Source: Asaia bogorensis
Lineage (GTDB): Bacteria > Pseudomonadota > Alphaproteobacteria > Acetobacterales > Acetobacteraceae
Direction of reading: 5' to 3'
DNA: 13,320 bases
NCBI GenBank assembly: GCA_945871455.1
Contig: CAMBXJ010000057.1
Span: 1-13,320, forward strand
The translations under genes and the position numbers were made by a program. Shown here piece after piece: positions 1-7,005 of this stretch. The notes beneath the pieces were generated by a model that saw nothing but the letters and a program-made list of their open reading frames with translations, was not told the DNA's origin and did not search any database. The stretch's first letter is position 1. Each line of letters begins with the position of its first letter.

Positions 1-184
1 CTGGGCGCGGGCGTCTCGCCGAATTATCGCGAATTGACGGCGAAATTCACCCTGTCAGTTGGGTTTTGCAAGTGGCTCCAATGTGAGAGATTTTTTCTCC
101 CCGTTGTCGCTATCCTAACGCCAATGGGGCGCAGCCCCGCCCTTCACCCCAAAGCCACCCCAAACCCCAGGAGCACGCACCCCA
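1..184. other. Leader region upstream of the CoA-transferase; no gene supported
   Basis: No complete gene is visible here. The + frame starting at base 1 is open into the following gene, but its translation resembles nothing I know and its composition fits a chance frame. The region holds a possible -10 box (TATCCT, 111-116), a small hairpin GGGGC-gca-GCCCC (126-138), and a weak ribosome-binding site AGGAG (169-173), 11 bases before the ATG at 185. A 13-base word CCCCAAAGCCACC occurs at 147-159 and again at 202-214, inside the first codons of the gene. The left end could carry the tail of a gene outside the window, but I cannot show that. Confidence 0.4.
109..116 (+). promoter_or_regulatory. 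Candidate -10 box of the CoA-transferase gene
   Basis: GCTATCCT fits the GCTAnnnT-like -10 of alphaproteobacterial housekeeping promoters and would place transcription start near base 123, giving a leader of about 60 bases. No convincing -35 hexamer is seen at the right distance, so this is only a candidate. Confidence 0.25.
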
Positions 185-1423
185 ATGGACGGATCGATCA
201 TCCCCAAAGCCACCGGCAAAGGCCTGGCCAAGACCGCGGGCGCACTTGCCGGCATCAAGGTCATCGACCTGACCCGCGTGCTGGGCGGACCCTACTGCAC
301 CATGATTCTATCGGACCACGGTGCCGACGTCATCAAGATCGAACCGCCCCAGGGCGACGAAGTGCGCGACTGGGGCCCTCCGTTCCACGGCGATGACGCC
401 AGCTACTTCCTGGGCGTCAACCGCAACAAGCGCGCCATCGCGATGGATCTCGGCAAACCGGCGGGCAAGGCGGTGCTGCTGCGCCTGCTGGAAGGCGCGG
501 ACGTGCTGATCGAGAACTTCAAGCCCGGCTCCATGGAAAAATGGGGCCTGGGCTACGAGGAGGTGTTGTCCAAGCGCTTTCCCGGCCTGATCCATTGCCG
601 CGTTTCAGGTTTCGGCGGCGACGGCCCATTGGGCGGCCTGCCTGGATACGACGCGATCCTACAGGCCATGACCGGCCTGATGAGCATCAATGGCGACCCC
701 ACCACGGGACCGATGCGACTGGGCACGGCAATCGTCGATATGGGTACCGGGCTTTATTCCGCGATCGGCATCCTGATGGCGATGCATGAGCGCAAGACAT
801 CCGGGATAGGCCAATATCTGGACATGACGCTCTACGATTGCGGCATGGCGCTGTTGCATCCCCAGGCGGCGAATTTCTTTCTGAACGGCAAACGCCCGGC
901 CGGTACCGGCAACCCGCATCCCAATCTCGTACCATACGACAAATATCCAACACGGACCTGCGAAATCTTCATCGCCAGCGGCAATAACGGCCAGTTCCGC
1001 AAGTTGTGCGAATTGATTGGCAAACCGGACATGGCGGACGACCCGCGCTATGCCAATAATGGGGAGCGTAACGTCAACCGTGTCGCCCTGACCCTGGCCC
1101 TCGCCGGCGCGTTCGCCGATCAGGATGGGTATGAGCTGTCGTTGCGCCTGATCCGTGCCGGCGTCCCGGCCGGGCCGGTGCTGCCGGTCGACGAATCAAC
1201 TGCCGCGCCCCACACGGCGCACCGGGAAATGGTGACCGAACTTGACTGGTACCGCGGCATCGGCACGCCGATCAAATTCTCCCGGACCAAGGGCGGAACG
1301 CGTCGACCACCGCCGAAATTCGGCGAACATGGCGATGAGGTCCTGAAGCAGCACGGATTCACCACCGATGAAATCGCCGAACTGCGGCGGGACGGCGTTA
1401 TGCACGACAAGCGGAAGATGTGA
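185..1423 (+). CDS. Class III (CaiB/BaiF, formyl-CoA transferase-like) CoA-transferase
   Basis: The 412-residue protein has the usual length and motifs of family III CoA-transferases, cytosolic enzymes that move CoA from an acyl-CoA to a carboxylic acid through an aspartyl-CoA intermediate. The N-terminal Rossmann part has LAGIKVIDLTRVLGGPYC (residues 21-38) and DHGADVIKIEPPQGD (44-58). The centre has SGFGGDGPLGGLPGYD (141-156) and the stretch around VDMGTGLYSA, whose Asp185 is at the position of the catalytic aspartate. The C-terminal part is complete. Donor and acceptor cannot be read from sequence; succinyl-CoA:carboxylate, oxalate or carnitine-type reactions are all possible. The ATG at 185 has AGGAG 11 bases upstream; an internal start is less likely because only about 20 residues precede the conserved core. 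It stands alone, with a terminator directly after its stop. Confidence 0.93.
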   Translation: MDGSIIPKATGKGLAKTAGALAGIKVIDLTRVLGGPYCTMILSDHGADVIKIEPPQGDEVRDWGPPFHGDDASYFLGVNRNKRAIAMDLGKPAGKAVLLRLLEGADVLIENFKPGSMEKWGLGYEEVLSKRFPGLIHCRVSGFGGDGPLGGLPGYDAILQAMTGLMSINGDPTTGPMRLGTAIVDMGTGLYSAIGILMAMHERKTSGIGQYLDMTLYDCGMALLHPQAANFFLNGKRPAGTGNPHPNLVPYDKYPTRTCEIFIASGNNGQFRKLCELIGKPDMADDPRYANNGERNVNRVALTLALAGAFADQDGYELSLRLIRAGVPAGPVLPVDESTAAPHTAHREMVTELDWYRGIGTPIKFSRTKGGTRRPPPKFGEHGDEVLKQHGFTTDEIAELRRDGVMHDKRKM

Positions 1424-1430
1424 TGTGGGC

Positions 1431-1460
1431 AGCCCGCGCACTCTGATCGGTGCGCGGGCT
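1431..1460 (+). terminator. Hairpin terminator after the CoA-transferase gene
   Basis: A perfect 11-bp GC-rich stem (1431-1441 with 1450-1460) encloses an 8-base loop and starts 8 bases after the stop codon. It is followed by ATATT rather than a long T-run. Position and stem strength make it a likely intrinsic terminator. Confidence 0.7.
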
Positions 1461-1737
1461 ATATTCACTGACAGCCACACCACGTCGCCGGGCCGGGCTT
1501 TACGCGGTTCGCTGCTGGATCCGTGGCTTGCCGACCCGCGACCTCCCGGGGCGGTCATGCTTTCGCGACCCGATGGCCCCCCGTCCGCAGCCCTACCGAC
1601 GCCCCGCCGTCGTGATCGCCGGGGCGGAACCAACCAGCAGACCTTCGCTGGGACGGGCCAATGTCTCGGCCGGCTGGTTTTGGACCGATCAACCGCCCGT
1701 GATCACGGCAATGAACGTGTCGACGCCCAGCGAGGCT
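1461..1737. other. Intergenic stretch without a supported gene
   Basis: This is the gap between the CoA-transferase terminator and the convergent DUF1150 gene. Frames are open on both strands because of high GC, but none has a recognisable domain or a credible start. A weak inverted repeat CGCCCCG...CGGGGCG (1600-1606 with 1620-1626, 13-base loop) could help end the minus-strand hsp20-DUF1150 transcript; it lacks a T-run. I see no tRNA, mobile-element end or repeat family here. Confidence 0.5.
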
Positions 1738-1992
1738 TCAGTGGACGGACACCGCATGCATCTCGTGCTGGTTGATCGCGGCCACCGCGACCGCGCGATC
1801 CCCCGCCAGGGCCATCGGTGTCCCATCCGCCGCGTGGATCGCGAACCCCGCCGTCCCGTTGACGACCACGGGTTTTACATAGGCGACCTGTGTGACGCCG
1901 AGCTTGCCCAACTGCTCCGGAGAGAGCGAACGAAGGTCGAACAGCACCGCCTCCACCGAGGTGTCCGTGCCGCTGTCTGAATTGATGTTCAT
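1738..1992 (-). CDS. DUF1150 family protein, partner of Hsp20
   Basis: The 84-residue soluble protein matches what I recall of DUF1150, a small alphaproteobacterial family typically encoded next to an Hsp20 gene; its biochemical role is unknown to me. Visible features are LSPEQLGKLGVTQVAYVKPV (residues about 23-42), a predicted beta-rich middle (NGTAGFAIHAADGTPMA) and a helical end ending in HAVSVH. The start at 1992 is chosen because GAGAGGGA lies 8 bases upstream of that ATG; an ATG ten codons earlier has no such site. The gene begins 65 bases after the hsp20 stop on the same strand, so the two are probably co-transcribed and heat induced together. Confidence 0.82.
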   Translation of the reverse strand: MNINSDSGTDTSVEAVLFDLRSLSPEQLGKLGVTQVAYVKPVVVNGTAGFAIHAADGTPMALAGDRAVAVAAINQHEMHAVSVH

Positions 1993-2057
1993 GATGAAAT
2001 TCCCTCTCGGCGACGGTATCACGACAGCCCCGGCGCCATCGGCTGGATAAAAGCAAC

Positions 2058-2534
2058 CTACTCGGGCTTACCTTCGACGATGGACGCACGCACCGGTCCA
2101 TTTGCCTTGGCGCCGTTGCCGCCCCCCGGTCGGGTAATCGGTATCGTGCGAATGCGCGCTTCAGGTTGCGGGCGCGCCAGGTCGATATGCAGCAGGCCGC
2201 TATCGAGCCACGCGCCCTTCACCTCAATCCCCTCGGCCAGCACAAAGGCGCGCTGGAACTGGCGCGCGGCGATGCCGCGATGCAGAAAGACACGTCCCTG
2301 ACTGTCGTCGGTCTGACGCCCGCGGATCACGAGTTGATTGTCTTCCTCGGTGATCTGCAGGTCGTCCATCGTGAACCCTGCGACCGCAAGGGTAATACGC
2401 AGTCCGACCTGGCTGATCTGTTCAATATTGTACGGCGGATACCCGTCGGACGCAGTCTTCGATGCGCGTTCGAGCATTTGCTCAAGGTGGTCGAAACCCA
2501 AAAACAGCGGCGATGTAAACATGCGGGTGGTCAA
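2058..2534 (-). CDS. Small heat-shock protein, Hsp20/IbpA family
   Basis: The 158-residue protein is an ATP-independent holdase of the alpha-crystallin family that binds unfolding proteins in the cytoplasm. The N-terminal arm has LGFDHLEQMLERASK (12-26), as in IbpA-like proteins. The alpha-crystallin domain runs from about 37 to 122 and includes YNIEQI, LAVAGFTMDDL, NQLVIRG, RGIAARQFQRAF and LLHIDL. The C-terminal I-x-I anchor is present as IPI (131-133), followed by a Gly/Asn-rich tail. I chose the TTG at 2534 because AAGGAGG lies 5 bases before it; the ATG four codons later is 17 bases from that site. A longer upstream frame exists but has no family similarity. DUF1150 follows in the same unit. 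Confidence 0.93.
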   Translation of the reverse strand: MTTRMFTSPLFLGFDHLEQMLERASKTASDGYPPYNIEQISQVGLRITLAVAGFTMDDLQITEEDNQLVIRGRQTDDSQGRVFLHRGIAARQFQRAFVLAEGIEVKGAWLDSGLLHIDLARPQPEARIRTIPITRPGGGNGAKANGPVRASIVEGKPE

Positions 2535-2547
2535 GGCCCCCTCCTTA
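2535..2547 (-). promoter_or_regulatory. Ribosome-binding site that decides the hsp20 TTG start
   Basis: On the minus strand TAAGGAGG (2547-2540) is followed by five bases and then TTG (2534-2532). It is one of the strongest Shine-Dalgarno sequences in the window and favours the TTG over the nearby ATG at 2522. Confidence 0.7.
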
Positions 2548-2593
2548 GAGCGAGGTGAGAAGCCGGGACCCATTCTGGCGTCCCGACGAGACA

Positions 2594-2624
2594 GCATGTT
2601 GGCACCGTCAGCCGTGCTTGCAAG
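2594..2624 (-). promoter_or_regulatory. Possible heat-shock (sigma-32-like) promoter of hsp20
   Basis: On the minus strand CTTGCA (2624-2619) and CAACATGC (2601-2594) are 17 bases apart. They loosely resemble the sigma-32 elements CTTGAA and CCCCATnT, though the -10 matches only about half its positions and the spacing is a little long. It would give a leader of roughly 55 bases. The expectation that hsp20 is heat regulated is family knowledge; the site is a weak candidate. Confidence 0.25.
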
Positions 2625-2688
2625 AGGGGAGATTTCGTGCCGCCGCGCGCAAGCCTCCCCACCCCCACCCAAGGACCAAACCCCGCCG

Positions 2689-4107
2689 TTACCTCACCCC
2701 GCTCGGCCACAGAACCACGCGCAGGGTTTGCAGCAGGATCACGACATCAAACAAAATGGAGAAATTTTTGACATAATACAGGTCGTAACTCAGCTTGGAG
2801 CGGGCGTCGTCGATGGACGCGCCATATGGATAGTTGATCTGAGCCCAGCCCGTCAGCCCGGCCTTCACCATATGACGCTCATGATAAAGCGGGATTTGAG
2901 AGGCCAGTTCCGTCACGAACACCGGTCGCTCGGGTCTCGGCCCGACGAAGGACATGTCGCCCTTCAGGATGTTGATCAGTTGCGGCAATTCATCGATGCG
3001 GGTACGCCGCAGGAACGCGCCGACCCGCGTGATGCGCGTGTCCTTCGCCGCGGCCCAAACAGCGCCGGATTTTTCGGCATCGACGCGCATGGTGCGCAGT
3101 TTCATTATCCAGAACACACGCTCGTTCCGGGTAACGCGTTCCTGGCGGTACAGCACCGGTCCCGGACCTTCCCAGCGCACCGCGACCATGCCCGCCAGCA
3201 ACAATGGCGATGTGACGACCAGCACGACAGAGCTGACCACCAGATCGAAGATCCGCTTCAGAACCCGATCGACGATGCCAAAGACGAAACCGTCGGAATA
3301 TACCAGCCAGCCGAGTTCCATGCGCTTCAGGTCGATCCGGCGGATCTCCTTCTCGACGAAGGTCAGGTACTGGATGATCGGATAACCTGCCTTCTTGCAC
3401 TCCAGCAGTCGTTCCAGATCCATGCCGCGCCGTTCGTCGGGGGCAACGACGATCTGGTCCGGGTCGATCCGACCGGCCAGTTGCAGCACGTCGAAGGTCT
3501 CGGATCGCAGGATATGCGCGGCCGGATCCTTCGCCAGACGCGGATCGACGGCGCCCATTGATGGGTGATGCACGAATGTCAGGTCGTAATGCAGGTTGGT
3601 GCCTTCGTTGGTCAACATGCGCAGCAGGTCCCACGCACGCTCCCCACTGCCCAGGACGAGCAGCCGCCGGCGCAGCATGCGGCGGCGGATCATGATGCTG
3701 ACGATCACCCGCGCGGCGAACGCGCACAGCGTGAAGTTCACGGTCGCCAGGGCAAAAACCAGCGCCTGGTCCCGCCCGCCGATCGGAGGGATCGAACCGA
3801 ACAGCCAGGCCGGCACCATGGATGCCAGCACCGCCACCGTCGCCCCCATGCCGACGACCAGCGGCACCCGGGTCAAGGATCGTCCGGTCTCCATCAGCGC
3901 ATCGCGGCGATACAGACCCATCGCGTAAAGCGTGATCAGATTGGCCGCCGGGTAAAGCACGCCTCGCGGATCCGCCAGGGTAAACAACAAATCGGGGTCC
4001 GGCCGCCCCATCCACAGCACCAAGGGCCAGGTCAGCACCGCCAGAACCGCATCCAGCGAGAACAGCACGGTCGCGGTCGTGGTCGCTGACGCAAGCAATT
4101 GCCTCAT
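2689..4107 (-). CDS. Polyprenyl-phosphate sugar-1-phosphate transferase (EpsB/WcaJ-type)
   Basis: The 472-residue inner-membrane enzyme should start a surface glycan by moving a sugar-1-phosphate from a nucleotide sugar to undecaprenyl phosphate. Four hydrophobic segments (about 11-33, 49-66, 81-103, 114-138) precede a CoA-binding-like cytoplasmic domain (LLVLGSGERAWDLL, 149-162; IVVAPDERRGMDLERLLECK, 219-238). A fifth hydrophobic segment (286-310) precedes the bacterial sugar transferase domain with KRIFDL (284-289), GPVLYRQERV (316-325), MKLRTMRVDAE (335-345), DELPQLINILKGDMSFVGPR (372-391) and KAGLTGWAQINYPYG (415-429). The ERRG...LLECK and ELGWLVYSDGF patterns fit the EpsB subgroup linked to PEP-CTERM exopolysaccharide clusters. 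No clear ribosome-binding site precedes the ATG. No other glycan gene is in the window. Sugar specificity cannot be read. Confidence 0.9.
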   Translation of the reverse strand: MRQLLASATTTATVLFSLDAVLAVLTWPLVLWMGRPDPDLLFTLADPRGVLYPAANLITLYAMGLYRRDALMETGRSLTRVPLVVGMGATVAVLASMVPAWLFGSIPPIGGRDQALVFALATVNFTLCAFAARVIVSIMIRRRMLRRRLLVLGSGERAWDLLRMLTNEGTNLHYDLTFVHHPSMGAVDPRLAKDPAAHILRSETFDVLQLAGRIDPDQIVVAPDERRGMDLERLLECKKAGYPIIQYLTFVEKEIRRIDLKRMELGWLVYSDGFVFGIVDRVLKRIFDLVVSSVVLVVTSPLLLAGMVAVRWEGPGPVLYRQERVTRNERVFWIMKLRTMRVDAEKSGAVWAAAKDTRITRVGAFLRRTRIDELPQLINILKGDMSFVGPRPERPVFVTELASQIPLYHERHMVKAGLTGWAQINYPYGASIDDARSKLSYDLYYVKNFSILFDVVILLQTLRVVLWPSGVR

Positions 4108-4196
4108 GCCGCACCAGACGGGTGCGCGGAACGCACCGTGCCGCCTGCTCTACCGCCAAAACGGCCGGGCGCGCGGCAGCAGGATCGTGGCATATC

Positions 4197-4208
4197 CAGT
4201 TGCAACTG
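4197..4208. promoter_or_regulatory. Perfect 12-bp palindrome upstream of the sugar transferase
   Basis: CAGTTGCAACTG is a perfect 12-bp palindrome about 90 bases before the start of the minus-strand sugar transferase, in the 239-base gap after accA. Its size and place fit a dimeric regulator site, but no regulator is known to me for it, and a 12-bp palindrome can arise by chance. Confidence 0.2.
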
Positions 4209-4346
4209 CTTCAATCACCGCACAGGGTTGGCATCATCGGGTCCGCTATTGCCAGAATGGTGAAGCGAAGCTCGCGAGGCAACTGATTTCGTTGATGATT
4301 GGATCGACGCATCGAACGGTACGCCCTGGCACGAATACGGTCGCGC

Positions 4347-5303
4347 TCAGGCGATCGCCTCGCGTCCCATCTCCAGGAACTTGTCCCGCCGCCGAGCCTT
4401 CAACACGGCGCCATCCAGAGGTACTAGCGCAGCCAGGGAGTCCCGCACGGCGGCTTCGACCGCCGCGATCGTGGCGGTGGGATCGCGCTGCGCCCCGCCC
4501 AGCGGTTCGGCTATGATGGTGTCGATCAGCTTCAGGCGTTTCAGGTCCTCGGCCGTCAGCCGCAGCGCGTCCGCCGCCACGCCAGCCTGCGCCGGGTCGC
4601 GCCACAGGATGGACGCGCAACCTTCGGGCGAGATCACCGAATAAACCGCGTGTTCCAGCATCATCACCCGATCGCCCGCGGCCAGCGCGATGGCGCCGCC
4701 GGACCCGCCTTCCCCGATGATGGTGGCGATGAACGGCACCGGCACTTCCAGGCAGGCTTCGATCGATCGGGCAATCGCCTCGGCCTGACCACGCGCTTCA
4801 GCATCGATGCCCGGGAACGCGCCGGAGGTATCGACGAAGGTCAGCACGGGCAGATGGAAGCGGCCGGCGAATTCAATCAGGCGGCGCGCCTTGCGGTAAC
4901 CCTCGGGCCGAGCCATGCCGAAATTATGTTGGACGCGACTTTCGGTGTCGGAGCCTTTTTCGGTGCCGATGACGACGACCGCGCGTCCGTGAAAGCGTCC
5001 CATGCCGCCAAGGACCGCCGAGTCGTCGCCGAACGCGCGATCGCCGGCCATGGGCGTGAATTCGGTGATCAGACCCTTGATGTAGTCCTGCGCCTTGGGG
5101 CGGTCCGGATGCCGTGCAACCTGGGTTTTCTGCCATGCGGTCAATTTGGCATAGGTCGTGCGCAACTGCCGGTCGGCCACGACCGTCAGACGTGCGACCT
5201 CATCGGCAATATTGATCCCGTCGGGCTCCGACATACGCCGGAGCTCCTCGATCTTGCCTTCCAATTCGGCGATGGGCTTCTCGAAGTCGAGGAAGTGGCG
5301 CAT
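4347..5303 (-). CDS. accA: Acetyl-CoA carboxylase carboxyltransferase subunit alpha
   Basis: The 318-residue protein is almost the same length as E. coli AccA and starts with the conserved MRHFLDFEKPIAELEGKIEE. With AccD it forms the carboxyltransferase that moves the carboxyl group from biotin (on AccB) to acetyl-CoA, giving malonyl-CoA for fatty-acid synthesis. Conserved blocks are FGMARPEGYRKA (128-139), LTFVDTSGAFPGIDAEARGQ (154-173), and IIGEGGSGGAIALAAGDR (195-212) with ISPEGCASILWRD (224-236), which build the crotonase-like active site. The ATG at 5303 lacks a clear ribosome-binding site, but it sits at the family start, and GTGCTAAACG lies 10 bases upstream. accD is not in the window. 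The gene is divergent from the Uma2 gene. Confidence 0.97.
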   Translation of the reverse strand: MRHFLDFEKPIAELEGKIEELRRMSEPDGINIADEVARLTVVADRQLRTTYAKLTAWQKTQVARHPDRPKAQDYIKGLITEFTPMAGDRAFGDDSAVLGGMGRFHGRAVVVIGTEKGSDTESRVQHNFGMARPEGYRKARRLIEFAGRFHLPVLTFVDTSGAFPGIDAEARGQAEAIARSIEACLEVPVPFIATIIGEGGSGGAIALAAGDRVMMLEHAVYSVISPEGCASILWRDPAQAGVAADALRLTAEDLKRLKLIDTIIAEPLGGAQRDPTATIAAVEAAVRDSLAALVPLDGAVLKARRRDKFLEMGREAIA

Positions 5304-5312
5304 GGGGCGGGG

Positions 5313-5322
5313 CGTTTAGCAC
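5313..5322 (-). promoter_or_regulatory. Candidate -10 box immediately upstream of accA
   Basis: On the minus strand GTGCTAAACG ends 10 bases before the accA ATG. If TAAACG is the -10, transcription would start near 5306 and the mRNA would be almost leaderless, which would explain the absent Shine-Dalgarno. No clear -35 is seen. Confidence 0.3.
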
Positions 5323-5474
5323 GATTCCCTCAAACGGGAAGACTTCTGTTGGCATGCGGCATCTCATTGTGGTCCGGCACCGTGATGGCCGGGCGTGACG
5401 ATAGGGGTGCGACGCGTGGCCAGCATGAGAATCGCTGGTTTGAGGTGTCGGCGATGTGCCCGTGGCGTGGGTCC

Positions 5475-5484
5475 GTGCTAGCCT
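5475..5484 (+). promoter_or_regulatory. Candidate -10 box of the Uma2 gene
   Basis: GTGCTAGCCT would place transcription start near 5491, 17 bases before the ATG and just upstream of the GGAGG ribosome-binding site. The same ten bases occur before aroK-aroB at 7346-7355. There is no recognisable -35. Confidence 0.3.
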
Positions 5485-5507
5485 GAACCAGACGGAGGTA
5501 CGCCGGC

Positions 5508-6098
5508 ATGAGCGACGCCATCCACCGGATGGACCCGGAGGAGTTCCTGGACTGGTGCCAGTACCAGGACGACCGCTACGAACTGGTAAGCGGCGTACCG
5601 GTCGCGATGGCTGGCGCGCAAAGGCGACACGACCAGATCGTGGTCAACGCGATGCTGGCGATCGGGCCTCGGCTGCGCGGAGGGCCGTGCCGTCCTTTCA
5701 CGGCCGATACCGGTGTCCGCATTCCATCCGACAACATTCGCCGGCCCGACCTTGGCGTCGATTGCGGACAATTCCTCGATACCGCGCTGACGGCGGACAG
5801 ACCCACCCTGGTCATGGAGGTCCTGTCTCCGTCGACCCGGACCTTCGATCTGGTGACCAAGCTGGACGAATACAAATCGATTGAGACCTTGCGCCATGTG
5901 CTGCTGATCGACCCCGACCAACCACAAGTCATCCATTGGTCTCGCCCATCGAAGGGCCACTGGCAACCGGCTATGGCCGAGGGACTGGGCGCTGTTATCC
6001 AATTGGCAGCCATCGACCTGGAAGTGGCCCTTGCCGAACTCTATGCCGATCTGACCTTCAAACCTCGGCCGTATCTGGTTCGACCGGCCGTCGAGTAG
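5508..6098 (+). CDS. Uma2 family (DUF820) PD-(D/E)XK nuclease-like protein
   Basis: The 196-residue protein belongs to the Uma2/DUF820 family, which has the restriction-endonuclease fold; its cellular role is not established. Family landmarks are YELVSG (24-29), the long helix with HDQIVVNAML, RRPDLGVDC (78-86, with Asp81 as candidate metal ligand), LVMEVLSPST (101-110, Glu104) and the FDLVTKLDEYKSI block (113-125, Lys118). GGAGG lies 9 bases before the ATG, a good match. The gene lies on the opposite strand between accA and xerD, and its last 41 bases overlap the end of xerD. No antitoxin, methylase or transposase is adjacent. Uma2 genes often occur as scattered single copies, and this one looks like an insertion into a conserved neighbourhood. 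Confidence 0.88.
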   Translation: MSDAIHRMDPEEFLDWCQYQDDRYELVSGVPVAMAGAQRRHDQIVVNAMLAIGPRLRGGPCRPFTADTGVRIPSDNIRRPDLGVDCGQFLDTALTADRPTLVMEVLSPSTRTFDLVTKLDEYKSIETLRHVLLIDPDQPQVIHWSRPSKGHWQPAMAEGLGAVIQLAAIDLEVALAELYADLTFKPRPYLVRPAVE

Positions 6099-6969
6099 CC
6101 AGCGGGTGGTGCGCCTCCACCAGGCGGCGCAACCGTTCGGCTTCGACATGCGTGTAGATCTGCGTGGTCGAGATATCCGCATGCCCCAGCAATTTCTGCA
6201 GGCTGCGCAGATCGGCGCCGTGCGCCAGCAGATGCGACGCAAACGAATGGCGCAGCACATGCGGCGACACCCGCGCCGGATCCAACCCCGCGTCCAGCGC
6301 CACCTGTTTCAGCAATAGGAAGAATGCCTGCCGGGTCAGTGCCCGCTTGGGGTCGCGACCCGGGAACAGAAACCGTTCCGACCGGGACGATAGCGCGATC
6401 AGTGCCAGCGACGCCTCCCGCGCCTGATCGGACAGCGGCACGATTCGCTCCTTGCCGCCCTTGCCCTTGATCAACAGCACGGCGGCATCCCCGCTCAGCG
6501 CCGCCCGCGACAGCGACAGCAGCTCCGAAATCCGCATGCCCGTGGCATAGAGCATCTCCAGAGCGGCCCGCGCCACCGCGCCCGTGCGCCCGGGACGCCG
6601 ATTCGCGGCCTCCAGCAGCGCATCCACCTCCCCCTCGGTCAGATATTTCGGCAAGGTGCTGGGTAGATTCGGGGTGTCCAGAAGCGAGGTCGGATCGTCC
6701 TGGCGGATCCCCTCCCGCAGCAGGAAGCGATGGAAATGGCGCAACGCGGCCAGACGCCGCGCGGCGGTACGCGCCGACAGACCCGCCGCACGCAGACCAG
6801 CCATGTAGCCCCGCGTGGTCTCCGCGCTGGCGCCGGCGACAGGTTCTCCGGCGGTGGCGGCGAAAACCGCAAAATCCGCCAGATCGGCCTGATAGGCGGT
6901 CAAGGTGTTACGAGCCGAACCCTTTTCGGCCGCCAGCATTTCGAGGAAAGCTTCGACATGGCGGTCCAT
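6058..6969 (-). CDS. xerD: Tyrosine recombinase XerD
   Basis: The 303-residue protein is a site-specific recombinase that, with XerC and FtsK, resolves chromosome dimers at dif. The N-terminal core-binding domain (1-100) includes VEAFLEMLAAEKGSARNTLTAY. The catalytic domain has the full R-K-H-R-H-Y set: Arg146 (GMRISEL), Lys170 (KGKGGKER), His237 and Arg240 (SPHVLRHSF), His263 (LGHADIS) and nucleophile Tyr272 (IYTHV). Their spacing matches E. coli XerD closely. XerD rather than XerC or a phage integrase is supported by the HVLRHSFASHLL block, the length and the housekeeping neighbourhood. The ATG at 6969 has only a weak ribosome-binding site; the 47-residue membrane protein gene ends 36 bases upstream, so the two are probably one operon. 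Confidence 0.94.
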   Translation of the reverse strand: MDRHVEAFLEMLAAEKGSARNTLTAYQADLADFAVFAATAGEPVAGASAETTRGYMAGLRAAGLSARTAARRLAALRHFHRFLLREGIRQDDPTSLLDTPNLPSTLPKYLTEGEVDALLEAANRRPGRTGAVARAALEMLYATGMRISELLSLSRAALSGDAAVLLIKGKGGKERIVPLSDQAREASLALIALSSRSERFLFPGRDPKRALTRQAFFLLLKQVALDAGLDPARVSPHVLRHSFASHLLAHGADLRSLQKLLGHADISTTQIYTHVEAERLRRLVEAHHPLATRRPVEPDTAEV

Positions 6970-7005
6970 CGGTCAGATCGGCCGCATGGCGATGCGGGCC
7001 GCCAT

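Noticed and set aside
34..396. Open frame from TTG at 34 over the leader and start of the CoA-transferase
   Set aside because: It overlaps the real gene in another frame, has an Arg/Pro/His-rich composition typical of shadow frames, and lacks a ribosome-binding site.
1703..2101. Alternative minus-strand frame over DUF1150
   Set aside because: It is a different frame from the DUF1150 gene, without its conserved sequence or ribosome-binding site, and is Arg/Gly-rich in the manner of shadow frames.
2338..3561. Long open frame (407 codons) on the + strand
   Set aside because: It lies antisense to hsp20 and the sugar transferase, which have clear family motifs. The translation has no recognisable domain and is a product of high-GC codon use.
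5478..6260. Open frame of 260 codons on the minus strand
   Set aside because: It overlaps the Uma2 gene in antisense and the xerD end in another frame. Its first part is an out-of-frame reading of xerD.
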